Below are positions 1 through 6,566 of a DNA stretch of 14,583 nt, in pieces. This DNA comes from JALZOC01 sp031361295. GTDB lineage: Bacteria > Acidobacteriota > Vicinamibacteria > Vicinamibacterales > 2-12-FULL-66-21. Made by a program: the position numbers and the translations under genes. Under the pieces are notes generated by a model. That model worked only from the letters and a program-made list of their open reading frames with translations, searched no databases and had not been told where the DNA came from. The first letter of the stretch is position 1. The number at the start of each line of letters is the position of its first letter. The stretch covers positions 1-14,583 of the forward strand of contig JANMCN010000206.1 in NCBI GenBank assembly GCA_031361295.1, in the 5' to 3' direction.

Positions 1-612
1 GAGGCGAAGAACACGCGCATCCTTGCCTGGGCGGCGCAGCGGGGCGCGTGCGCCTACGGGGTCGACATCTCCGAGCCCACCGTCATCCAGGCGAGAGCGG
101 CGTTCAGGCGCGGCTCGAGTCCGTTGCGCGCGGCGGCCGCCGACGTCCGCGCCCTGCCGTTTCGCGACGACAGCTTCGACGCGATTTATTCGATGGGGAC
201 GATCGAGCATTTCGACGAGACCGAGCAGGCGGTCAGAGAAATGGCGAGAGTGTTGAAGCCGGGCGGGCACGCGATTATCGGCGTGCCGAACCGGCACGAT
301 CCGTTCCTGAGACCGCTGCTCGCGACGATGCTGCAGGCGCTGGGGATGTATGCGTACGGGTATGAAAAATCGTACTCGCGCCGTGCGCTCAGGGTGATGC
401 TCCAGCGCGCCGGCTTCACGATCGTGGAAGAGACCGCGATTCTCTTCATGCCAGGGTGGCTCAGAATTCTCGACCTTGCGTGCCACGCCTGGTGCCGGCC
501 CCTGTCAGCCTTGACCGGCGCCTGCGTGCGGCCATTCGTCTGGCTCGATCGACACGTGCCGGCGGTGCGCAGGCACGGTTATCTTCTGGCGACGGTCGTT
601 ACGAAGGACTGA
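1..612 (+). CDS. Class I SAM-dependent methyltransferase, 5' end missing
   Basis: The reading frame is open from base 1 to a TGA at 610-612, giving 203 residues of a protein whose start lies upstream of the window. The visible part begins just after where the glycine-rich motif I would be. It shows the acidic end of strand beta2 (GVDIS), then the motif II/III region DVRALPFRDDSFDAIYS, then GTIEHFDE and the post-motif VLKPGGHAIIGVPN, which are hallmarks of Methyltransf_11-type small-molecule methyltransferases. The C-terminal part contains hydrophobic stretches (around MPGWLRILDLACHAW) and is not diagnostic. The substrate cannot be read from sequence; sugar, lipid or quinone methylation are all possible. 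It runs convergently toward the minus-strand genes and overlaps the 3' end of the small ORF at 599-931 by 14 bases. The family call is firm, the exact function unknown. Confidence 0.85.
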   Translation, partial: EAKNTRILAWAAQRGACAYGVDISEPTVIQARAAFRRGSSPLRAAAADVRALPFRDDSFDAIYSMGTIEHFDETEQAVREMARVLKPGGHAIIGVPNRHDPFLRPLLATMLQALGMYAYGYEKSYSRRALRVMLQRAGFTIVEETAILFMPGWLRILDLACHAWCRPLSALTGACVRPFVWLDRHVPAVRRHGYLLATVVTKD

Positions 613-931
613 CCGCGTGAATCGAGGCTGACGGCGTACGAACGTCCGCGGGATCGGCGTCGGGTCCCATCGAACCCGCAATCAACGAGGACCGGACGGG
701 AAGGGCGCGATCGGCTTCACCGGCAGGCGCCCGGACACCGGGTGTCCGGCTGGTGTCCGGCGGCGCGGACGCACGGGATCGCCGCTTCTTGTGCGCCGGC
801 GGCTCGGGAGGATGGGTCTTCGCGTAAGTCAGGAGTCCGGTCCAGAACTCGAGCGCATGCGTGTGACACACCTCCGCCGGAATCGCCGGGATCCGGGAGA
901 TCGCCGCTTGAGCGCAATAGCCACACTGCAT
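599..931 (-). CDS. Possible small Cys/His-containing protein with repeat-derived tail
   Basis: An ATG at 931 opens a 110-residue minus-strand frame ending in TAA at 599-601. The first ~50 residues look protein-like: MQCGYCAQAAISRIP, then EVCHTHALEFWTGLL and a basic KKRR stretch. The CxxC followed by CxxH spacing could form a small metal site. The pattern resembles short hypothetical proteins I recall from Acidobacteria, but I cannot verify this. After residue ~50 the frame runs through a palindromic repeat (731-760) and turns low-complexity Pro/Arg/Ala-rich, so the native C-terminus may have been replaced or extended. No convincing Shine-Dalgarno precedes ATG 931; a GTG at 997 would add 22 residues but also lacks one. 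The 3' end overlaps the convergent methyltransferase. It could be spurious; this is a moderate guess. Confidence 0.42.
   Translation of the reverse strand: MQCGYCAQAAISRIPAIPAEVCHTHALEFWTGLLTYAKTHPPEPPAHKKRRSRASAPPDTSRTPGVRAPAGEADRALPVRSSLIAGSMGPDADPADVRTPSASIHAVSPS
731..760. repeat. GC-rich palindrome plus a third copy of its arm
   Basis: CCGGACACC (731-739) and its perfect reverse complement GGTGTCCGG (741-749) flank one central base. A further GGTGTCCGG follows at 752-760 after two bases, so one 9-bp arm is present three times in 30 bp. There is no following T-tract, so a standard intrinsic terminator is not supported. It lies inside the tail of the small minus-strand ORF (599-931), near the convergence with the upstream methyltransferase. 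It could be a dispersed repeat or a binding site. Confidence 0.7.
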
Positions 932-1235
932 GGGCGCAGGATATCGGTCGAGCTGGTACGGCGCTGTACACAATTGCACACCGCCGCGAACGCACACGGT
1001 CCATGGGAAGACGCGTCGCCGGCAGTGAATACGCTAAAGCTCCGGCGCATCCACGAACGACGCGCGCCTGAGAGATCTCAGCGTCAGGGAATGGGGAGCC
1101 GGCCGGTTGTTGCAGTCTCCCGCCGATCACCATCGGGTCATGCCGCACGTCGACTGGAGAACGACGACCTGCGGGACGGACAGCAGGCACGGCCGCGCGG
1201 GTCGACCAGGCAAGCGCCGTGTGGTGCATGCTGCG
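932..1235. other. Stretch without a recognisable gene
   Basis: Several frames are open here because of the high GC content, but none encodes a recognisable protein motif or has a convincing ribosome binding site. The long minus-strand frame 717-1229 reads as Arg/Ala/Pro-rich noise. I see no RNA gene, terminator or repeat in this stretch. Confidence 0.5.
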
Positions 1236-2183
1236 TCAGGCGCCGGGGTTCCCTGAATACACGTCGGTGCTCAAATAGCGCAGCCCCGAATCGACGATGA
1301 TGGTCGCCACCGTCGCGCGAGGGCCCAGCTGCTGCGCGACGCGGATCGCCGCGACGACGTTCGCGCCGGACGACGCGCCCGCGAAGATCCCCTCCTCGCG
1401 CGCCAGTCGTCGCGCCATTGCCTTCGCTTCCTCCGTAGTCACCGTCTGAATCTCATCGACGAGTTCAGGCTGCCACAACGGCGGAATGAATCCAATGCCG
1501 ATGCCCTCGATTTTGTGGGAGCCAGAGGGCTTGCCGGACAGCACGGCGGACTCCGCAGGTTCGACGGCGATCGTCCGGATGCGGTCGTTGTGTTTCAGGA
1601 GCGATCTCGTGACGCCATGGATCGAATGCGCCGTGCTGACCGAATGTACGAATGCATCGAGCTGTCCACCGGTCTGGCGCCACAGTTCATCCCCAAGCGG
1701 AAGATATCCCGCGATGGCGTCATGGTTGTTGAGTTGATCGCAATACCAATGGCCTGGCCGTACGCTGATGTCTGCGGCGGTGCTGATCATGGCCTTGATC
1801 AGCGCCTCGGTGATCTTCTTGTTGTCGCTCGGCACGTCCGTGATTCTTGCGCCGAACGCCTGCATCGTCCGCCGCTTCTCATCACTGAATGCGTCGGAAA
1901 ACACGATCTCGAGGGCGTATCCCCTGGCGGCGCACACGAACGCCAGTGAGATGCCGGTGGTGCCGGCCGTGTATTCCACTACTGTTCCGCCGGGCCGCAA
2001 GCGCCCGTCCGCCTCGGCTCGCTCGATGGCGGCTTTGGCCATGCGATCCTTCATGCTCCCGGTCGGGTTGGCCCACTCGAGCTTGGCCACGATTCGCCCC
2101 GAACCTGCCGGCACGACCTTCTGAAGCTCGATGAGCGGCGTGTTGCCGATGGCGTCCAGTACGTGGTGTGTGGATGGTGTCAT
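1236..2183 (-). CDS. PLP-dependent cysteine synthase family protein (variant clade)
   Basis: This 315-residue fold-type II PLP enzyme begins at ATG 2183, behind the Shine-Dalgarno GGAAGGA. The frame is open further upstream, but that extension is not protein-like. Features in order: IGNTPL (12-17); PTGSMKDRMA with the predicted Schiff-base lysine K45; the substrate/PLP loop TAGTTG (72-77) where standard O-acetylserine sulfhydrylases have TSGNTG; a Gly-rich EGIGIGFIPP segment; and GIFAGASSGAN near the C-terminus, equivalent to the SSG phosphate/pyridine region. The length is normal for CysK/CysM. The Asn-to-Thr change at residue 75 and the following SLAFVCA place it in a divergent cysteine-synthase-like clade, so the reaction (beta-replacement on an activated serine, probably cytoplasmic) is inferred and the substrate is open. 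It stands alone, with no sulfur genes adjacent. Confidence 0.85.
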   Translation of the reverse strand: MTPSTHHVLDAIGNTPLIELQKVVPAGSGRIVAKLEWANPTGSMKDRMAKAAIERAEADGRLRPGGTVVEYTAGTTGISLAFVCAARGYALEIVFSDAFSDEKRRTMQAFGARITDVPSDNKKITEALIKAMISTAADISVRPGHWYCDQLNNHDAIAGYLPLGDELWRQTGGQLDAFVHSVSTAHSIHGVTRSLLKHNDRIRTIAVEPAESAVLSGKPSGSHKIEGIGIGFIPPLWQPELVDEIQTVTTEEAKAMARRLAREEGIFAGASSGANVVAAIRVAQQLGPRATVATIIVDSGLRYLSTDVYSGNPGA

Positions 2184-2590
2184 CACGGTCCTTCCGTGTG
2201 CCCGACGATTCGCGTAGCCGGCGCGTGTCAGGCGGCGCTCACGAGATGCCTGACGGCGATCATCCAGATTACGAATGTGAAGGACGGATTTCAGGTAGTG
2301 ATGGACAGGATCACAGCAGGTGCAAGCGTTCGGCCCTGCGAATTCCCGCTGACGCCATTCACCTGAGCGGCCATGTTGCCCGAGACCCGGGCGTCGATCA
2401 AGCCATTTGAAGGCGATTCCTTCTGTGTGGGGTCCGGAATCCCGTTGCCGCCCCTCCGGCCGTGCAAGGCAATCCGCGAGGAGGCGGCACGCATGCAGAG
2501 GCTGCATGAGGGAGCCAGGAAGGAATGAGAACGTGGCACACCCACCGGCACGATGCGCGGCAGGCGTGTCACTGAACAACTCGTGGGGGC
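2184..2590. other. Long leader/intergenic region upstream of the cysteine synthase-like gene
   Basis: No credible gene is visible between the PLP enzyme start and the tRNA-Asp trailer. Minus-strand frames crossing it are Arg-rich and lack motifs. An inverted repeat GTCAGGC (2227-2233) / GCCTGAC (2248-2254) lies about 45 bases upstream of the cysteine-synthase start, and might form a 7-bp hairpin in its 5' leader. I could not assign a promoter with confidence. Confidence 0.5.
2227..2254 (-). repeat. Inverted repeat in leader of the PLP enzyme gene
   Basis: Perfect 7-bp arms GTCAGGC and GCCTGAC are separated by 14 bases, located 44-71 bases upstream of the ATG at 2183. The element could be an operator or a leader hairpin. 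Arms of this length can also arise by chance in GC-rich DNA, so no function is claimed. Confidence 0.4.
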
Positions 2591-2618
2591 GCCAACATGC
2601 CGGAACGAAGCGAGATGT

Positions 2619-2622
<4 letters not shown>
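2591..2622 (-). repeat. Hairpin at 3' end of tRNA-Asp including its CCA
   Basis: GCCAACAT at 2615-2622 (read on the minus strand) and ATGTTGGC at 2591-2598 are perfect 8-bp complements with a 16-base loop. The first arm begins with the discriminator G and CCA of tRNA-Asp, so the trailer can pair with the tRNA 3' end. No T-tract follows, which argues against a classic intrinsic terminator. It may act in 3' processing. Confidence 0.6.
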
Positions 2623-2695
<73 letters not shown>

Positions 2696-2749
2696 GAAAG
2701 TAGTGCGTCCGATGGTGCGAGACGAAGCGCGCGGTCCTGGTCCTGGCCT

Positions 2750-2786
2750 GCCCGCCCTCGCGCTCGCGCGCAGCGCTTCGGCGGGC
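2750..2786. repeat. Nested hairpin in the tRNA-Val/tRNA-Asp spacer
   Basis: GCCCGCC (2750-2756) pairs with GGCGGGC (2780-2786). Inside it, GCGCT (2760-2764) pairs with AGCGC (2772-2776). The structure lies between the two tRNA genes, directly next to the tRNA-Val trailer hairpin. It may mark RNase processing of the dicistronic precursor or be a dispersed repeat. Confidence 0.55.
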
Positions 2787-2815
2787 AACCTTCGCCTGCA
2801 CTACAAGCGAAGTTG
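2786..2815 (-). repeat. Hairpin at 3' end of tRNA-Val including part of its CCA
   Basis: GCGAAGTTG (2807-2815, + strand) pairs with CAACCTTCGC (2786-2795) with a single bulged C at 2790 and an 11-base loop. On the tRNA-sense strand the first arm starts in the CCA end (2816-2814) of tRNA-Val. The arrangement parallels the trailer hairpin of tRNA-Asp. Confidence 0.6.
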
Positions 2816-2889
2816 GTGGGCGGTACAGGACTCGAACCTGTGACAGCCGGCGTGTAAAGCCGGTGCTCTACCAACTGAGCTAACCGCCC
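2814..2889 (-). tRNA. tRNA-Val (TAC)
   Basis: Read on the minus strand, the gene begins GGGCGGT at 2889. It has D-arm GCTCAGTTGGTAGAGC, a strong CCGGC anticodon stem with loop TTTACAC (anticodon TAC at 2856-2854), and T-arm ACAGGTTCGAGTCCTGT. It closes with ACCGCCC, a perfect acceptor partner, then A and CCA (76 nt). It is the first gene of the two-tRNA unit, with a clear promoter 42 bases upstream. Confidence 0.97.
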
Positions 2890-2930
2890 TACTGGCGCAC
2901 CGGGCTCGCCGACGGTTCGGCCAAACACCG

Positions 2931-2959
2931 ATTATAGCCACGAAGCCGGCGAGGGGCAA
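2931..2959 (-). promoter_or_regulatory. Sigma70-type promoter for the tRNA-Val/tRNA-Asp unit
   Basis: On the minus strand, TTGCCC (2959-2954) is followed by a 17-base spacer and a perfect TATAAT (2936-2931). Transcription would start near 2924, leaving a leader of about 35 bases before tRNA-Val. It lies just beyond the last gene of the LPS operon (stop at 2981), with no terminator visible between them. Confidence 0.75.
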
Positions 2960-2980
2960 GCTGCGCGCGGAATCCGTTCG

Positions 2981-3493
2981 TCAGAAAAGTCGGACCTTCC
3001 ACGCGAGCAGCGCCAGGACCAGAAGCAGCCCGACGAGCGCACGATACTCGCGATTGCGCACGGCGCGGGCCGCGCTGAAGCGCCGCCGCACCCCTGGCGC
3101 GGTTCCCGCGCGATACGCCGGATACGCGGCCCCGAACTTGTCCGTCAGGTGCGCCTCCTCCGTCCGGACCGCGGCCGTCAGCGTGACCACCAGGTACGCG
3201 GCGACGAGCGTGGCGACCACCCAGTTCGCCGAGGCATACGCCAGCCCGGCGCCGATCAGCGTGGATCCCAGGTAGAGCGGGTGCCGGGTGAATCGATATG
3301 GTCCGGACGTCGTGACCTCGCGCCCTTTTTCGAGGTGACCTGCCGCCCAGAGTCGGATTGCCTCGCCGGCACCCGCCAGGGTCCCGCCGGCCAGCAGCGT
3401 GGCAGACGTGGGATGCGCGAGCCAGATCGCGAGGACACCGCACACAAAGCCAATCGTGACCCGAAGCCTGGCAATCCGGCGCAGCAGCGTCAT
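2981..3493 (-). CDS. ICMT/PEMT-type membrane methyltransferase
   Basis: This 170-residue integral membrane protein starts at ATG 3493, whose ATGA overlaps the stop of the preceding heptosyltransferase gene. Hydrophobic segments lie at about 11-28, 32-50, 75-108 and 151-168. The signature GPYRFTRHPLYLG (64-76) and the later EEAHLTDKFGAAYPAY (112-127) are the SAM-binding and C-terminal motifs of the isoprenylcysteine carboxyl methyltransferase / phospholipid N-methyltransferase family. Such bacterial proteins methylate varied lipid or small substrates, and the substrate is not readable here. As the last gene of the LPS operon, a role in modifying lipid A, core sugars or a membrane lipid is plausible, but inferred only from position. 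Confidence 0.85.
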   Translation of the reverse strand: MTLLRRIARLRVTIGFVCGVLAIWLAHPTSATLLAGGTLAGAGEAIRLWAAGHLEKGREVTTSGPYRFTRHPLYLGSTLIGAGLAYASANWVVATLVAAYLVVTLTAAVRTEEAHLTDKFGAAYPAYRAGTAPGVRRRFSAARAVRNREYRALVGLLLVLALLAWKVRLF

Positions 3494-4506
3494 ACCTGCA
3501 GACGCTGCGTGGCAGCGGCGGTCACTTCCGTGACGGGAATGTCGGCCATGCACCACGAGCGTTCGTGGCACCGCCGGCGGTAGTGACAGCGGCACGACTC
3601 GAACCGCGAGACCGACAGATCCGCGGCCGCCCACGGACCATTCCGACACGGATCCGTGGGTCCGAAGAGCGACACGGTCGGCGTCCCCGCCGCCGTGGCG
3701 ATGTGCAGCGGCCCCGTATCGCCCGAGACCATGAGCGCGGCGGTCCGGCACAAGGCGAGGATGTCGGCGAGGGTCGTCGCCGGGCACAGCCGTGCGGCGC
3801 CCGCCGACGCGTCGGCCACGGCCTGCGCGAGCGGTTGCTCGCCAGGCCCCCACAGCACGAACGACGGCAATTGCCGGACGTCGCGCAGGAACGCCGCCAC
3901 CTGCCCGAAACGCTCGGCCGGCCACCGCTTGTTCGGCCACGCAGCGCCGGGGTTGATGAGCGCAAAGGATCCGCCGCCGCCAGCTGTCGCGCGGATGCTC
4001 GCGACCGCGGCAGACTCGACCGCCGCGAGCGGAAAATCGATGCGCTCGTCGTCGACGCCAAGTGCCCGCAGCAGGCGCAGGTTCTTGCGGACGACGTGCC
4101 GGTCTCGCGGGTTCCGGTCCTCCGCCGTCGTGCCCGCGCCGCCCGTGCAGGTGTAGAACGGCCGCGCGCTCTTCTCGCGCAGGTACCGGGTCGAGAAGCC
4201 CGCCACGCGGGTCGCGCCCGACGCTCGCGACAGCACGGCGGACTTCAGCAACCCCTGGAAGTCCACCGCCCAGTCGTATCGGCGGAGCCGCAGGGTGCGG
4301 ACGGTGTCGATCCACCCTCCGAGCGTCGGCCGTTCGAGCGGAATCGTGCGATCGAGCGAGGTGACGAGGTCCACGATGGCCCGGTGCTTCCGGTCCACGA
4401 GCCAGTCGATGCGCGCGTCCGGCCAGGCGGCTCGCAGGGCCGCTGCGGCAGGCATGGCGTGGACGATGTCGCCAAGGGCGCCAAGCCGCACGATGAGCAC
4501 GTTCAT
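3490..4506 (-). CDS. waaC: Heptosyltransferase I-like GT9 glycosyltransferase
   Basis: This 338-residue GT9 glycosyltransferase begins MNVLIVRLGALGDIVHAMP, with the predicted catalytic Asp at D13 in the GD motif. The C-terminal donor-binding half has NPGAAWPNKRWP (185-196), SGDTGPLHIA (261-270) and SLFGPTDP (279-286). The TGPLHIA/GPTDP block binds the ADP-heptose donor in the family. It would add the first L,D-heptose to Kdo2-lipid A at the cytoplasmic face of the inner membrane. The C-terminus carries a four-Cys cluster (C305, C307, C313, C319). The start ATG overlaps the rfaE2 stop as ATGA, and its own stop overlaps the next start the same way. WaaC rather than another GT9 member is inferred, since a clear WaaF is in the same operon. 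Confidence 0.85.
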   Translation of the reverse strand: MNVLIVRLGALGDIVHAMPAAAALRAAWPDARIDWLVDRKHRAIVDLVTSLDRTIPLERPTLGGWIDTVRTLRLRRYDWAVDFQGLLKSAVLSRASGATRVAGFSTRYLREKSARPFYTCTGGAGTTAEDRNPRDRHVVRKNLRLLRALGVDDERIDFPLAAVESAAVASIRATAGGGGSFALINPGAAWPNKRWPAERFGQVAAFLRDVRQLPSFVLWGPGEQPLAQAVADASAGAARLCPATTLADILALCRTAALMVSGDTGPLHIATAAGTPTVSLFGPTDPCRNGPWAAADLSVSRFESCRCHYRRRCHERSWCMADIPVTEVTAAATQRLQV

Positions 4507-4970
4507 CCGCGGATTCTGGAGAGGAGGTCCCGCGTGGAGTGCTGCTTCAGATCGCCGACGATCGCGATGCGACCGCCGTACGACAGCACGGTCTCGCGTT
4601 CCGGCACGGACTCCACCGTATAGTCCGTGCCCTTGCAGTGGACATCCGGCCGCAGCAGCGTGAGCAGCGGAGCCACGGTCGGCTCGGGAAAGATGACGAC
4701 GTAGTCGATCCCGCGGAGCGCCGCGACGATCTCGGCTCGGTCCTTCGCGGCCAGAAGAGGCCGCCCCGGACCCTTTGCGGCGGCCGTCCGGTCGTCGTTG
4801 ATCGCGACGATGAGCCGGTCGGCTTCGCAGGCCGCCGCCTGCAGATAGCGGACGTGACCGACGTGCAGGAGGTCGAAGCAGCCGTTCGCGAGCGCGACCG
4901 TGAGGCCCGCGCGCCGATCGGCCGCGACACGGGCGACGAGCTGCTCCCGGGTGACGATCGTGTCAGCCAA
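4503..4970 (-). CDS. rfaE2: D-glycero-beta-D-manno-heptose 1-phosphate adenylyltransferase
   Basis: This 155-residue cytidylyltransferase-fold protein corresponds to the C-terminal domain of bifunctional HldE. It shows GCFDLLHVGHVRYL (30-43) with the HxGH nucleotide-binding motif (H36, H39), KGTDY (113-117), and HSTRDLLSRI (144-153), which is the counterpart of the second ATP-binding motif. It converts heptose 1-phosphate to ADP-heptose in the cytoplasm. Translation appears to start at TTG 4970, overlapping the kinase gene by 8 bases, which suggests translational coupling; no better start is visible. Kinase and adenylyltransferase are separate genes here rather than one fused hldE. It is also called hldC. 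Confidence 0.93.
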   Translation of the reverse strand: MADTIVTREQLVARVAADRRAGLTVALANGCFDLLHVGHVRYLQAAACEADRLIVAINDDRTAAAKGPGRPLLAAKDRAEIVAALRGIDYVVIFPEPTVAPLLTLLRPDVHCKGTDYTVESVPERETVLSYGGRIAIVGDLKQHSTRDLLSRIRG

Positions 4971-5997
4971 GGTCGCTCACCACGGCGTGGCGAAGTTCGT
5001 CTGCACCGACCGTCGCGGTCCCGCGCTTCATCACGACAATCCCCCCGGCGTAGTTCGCCAGGTGCGTCGCCTCGAGAAACGTCGCACCCGCGGCGAGCGC
5101 AAGGGTCATCGTGGCAATGACCGTATCGCCGGCGCCGGTGACGTCGGCAATCTGATCCGACCCGAAGATGGGTACGTGCACGGTCGGGCGGCCGGCTTCG
5201 AAGAGCGCCATCCCGCGGCTGCCCCTCGTCACGAGCACCGCGGCGGAATGCGTCCGGGCCAGCAATTCGCGCCCGGCCTTCTCGAGCGTGCGTGCGTTCT
5301 CCCCGATTCGAATCCCGAACAGCTGCTCGACCTCCGACTCATTCGGCGTGCAGGTCGTCATCCCCCGGAACCGCAGGAGCGAATATCGTGAATCCACCAG
5401 CACCGGCGGCGCAGCGCGCCGGCCCCGGCGGAGGGCTTTCTGCGCCTGCCGCACGAGGGCGGGCGTGACCATCCCGCTTCCATAGTCCGACACGAGCAGC
5501 GCGTCGCACCGCGAGGCGTCGGACACGAGACGGGCAGCCACGGCGGCGCGATCGGCATCGGCGAGCTGAGGACCCGCCGCGCGGTCGATTCGCACGACCT
5601 GCTGCTTGGCGGAGTGGATGCCTCCGGCGAGGATGCGCGTTTTCGTGGGCGTCCGGAACGCGCGGGCGCGGACGATCCCCCGTACGTCGACGTGCTCGCG
5701 CATCGCGTCCAGCAGCCGCCGTCCCGTGTCGTCCTGCCCCGTCGCGCCCACGACCACCGCACGGCCGCCGAGCGCCGCCACATTGCCGGCCGCGTTGCCC
5801 GCGCCGCCCGGGACAATCGCCGTCGAGTCGTAGTTGAGAATCAACACCGGCGCTTCGCGGGACACGCGAGCGATCTCACCGTAGATGAATTCGTCGACGA
5901 TCAAGTCGCCGAACACGAGCACGCGCACCCCGGCAAACGCCTCGATGAGCGACACGAGGCGCGCGGGGTGAATCGAGGCGTTCTGCTGTGGTGCCAT
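4963..5997 (-). CDS. rfaE1: D-glycero-beta-D-manno-heptose 7-phosphate kinase
   Basis: This 344-residue PfkB-family kinase corresponds to the N-terminal domain of HldE. Motifs include VLVFGDLIVDEFIYGEI (26-42), the sugar-binding VPGGAGNAAGNVAALG (62-77), TPNESE (217-222) and the PfkB signature DVTGAGDTV (285-293) with catalytic base D291. It phosphorylates heptose 7-phosphate at C1 to give the 1,7-bisphosphate, the substrate of GmhB encoded just upstream. The ATG at 5997 overlaps the gmhB stop as TGATG. The frame remains open upstream, but that extension is only the shadow of gmhB. It is also called hldA. The isomerase gmhA and epimerase hldD are not in the window. Confidence 0.93.
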   Translation of the reverse strand: MAPQQNASIHPARLVSLIEAFAGVRVLVFGDLIVDEFIYGEIARVSREAPVLILNYDSTAIVPGGAGNAAGNVAALGGRAVVVGATGQDDTGRRLLDAMREHVDVRGIVRARAFRTPTKTRILAGGIHSAKQQVVRIDRAAGPQLADADRAAVAARLVSDASRCDALLVSDYGSGMVTPALVRQAQKALRRGRRAAPPVLVDSRYSLLRFRGMTTCTPNESEVEQLFGIRIGENARTLEKAGRELLARTHSAAVLVTRGSRGMALFEAGRPTVHVPIFGSDQIADVTGAGDTVIATMTLALAAGATFLEATHLANYAGGIVVMKRGTATVGADELRHAVVSDLG

Positions 5998-6566
5998 CAC
6001 TGCGCGCGCAGGATCCAGGAGACCGCTTCGATGACGTTGTCGGTGATGGCGGCCGGCGTCACGGCCGGGTTCGGCGCCGCCTCCTCCGTGCGGCCGTATC
6101 CGGTCCGCACGAGGATCCCGCGGGCGCCGACACGCTGGCCCGCTTCGAGGTCGTGCCAGCGATCGCCGACGACGAACGAGGCCGCCAGATCGAGACCGAG
6201 ATCTGACGTGGCCCGGGTCAACATGCCGGGTTTCGGCTTCCGGCACTCACAATCCTGGCGCAAGGCCTCGATGACCGCCTCGGGATGGTGCGGGCAGTAG
6301 TAGAACCCGTCGACCTTCGCGCCGCCACGCGCCAGCCTCTCGCCGATGTGCCGGTGGGCCTCCGCCACGAAGGACTCCTTGAAAATGCCCCGCGCGATGC
6401 CGGCCTGGTTCGTGACGATCACGACCGCAAACCCGCTCCGGTTTAGGAGCCTGATCGCATCCACGGTGTACGGAAAGAGCACGAGGCGCTCGAGGCGATC
6501 GAGGTAACCAGCCTCCTCGACCAGGGTGCCGTCGCGATCGAGAAATACCGCCGGCCTTTTCAGCAT
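5997..6566 (-). CDS. gmhB: D-glycero-beta-D-manno-heptose 1,7-bisphosphate 7-phosphatase
   Basis: This 189-residue HAD-superfamily phosphatase has the nucleophile/acid pair in FLDRDGTLVEE (D10, D12) and the threonine motif in VTNQAGIARG (51-60). The zinc-binding loop characteristic of GmhB has CPHH (91-94) and CECRKPKPGM (106-115), giving C91, H93, C106 and C108. Motif IV is VVGDRWHDLEAG (132-143). It removes the 7-phosphate from heptose 1,7-bisphosphate, between the RfaE1 and RfaE2 steps. The ATG at 6566 overlaps the end of waaF by 7 bases. Length and all catalytic residues are typical. The histidinol-phosphatase branch of the family is less likely given the neighbours. Confidence 0.93.
   Translation of the reverse strand: MLKRPAVFLDRDGTLVEEAGYLDRLERLVLFPYTVDAIRLLNRSGFAVVIVTNQAGIARGIFKESFVAEAHRHIGERLARGGAKVDGFYYCPHHPEAVIEALRQDCECRKPKPGMLTRATSDLGLDLAASFVVGDRWHDLEAGQRVGARGILVRTGYGRTEEAAPNPAVTPAAITDNVIEAVSWILRAQ

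Noticed and set aside
661..678. Small inverted repeat CGGGT/ACCCG after the methyltransferase gene as a terminator
   Set aside because: The stem is only 5 bp and no T-tract follows.
717..1229. 170-residue minus-strand frame upstream of the methyltransferase end
   Set aside because: There are no motifs, no ribosome binding site, and the composition is typical of a GC-rich shadow frame.
2184..2579. N-terminal extension of the cysteine synthase-like protein (frame open to 2579)
   Set aside because: The extension has no family similarity, and a good Shine-Dalgarno precedes ATG 2183.
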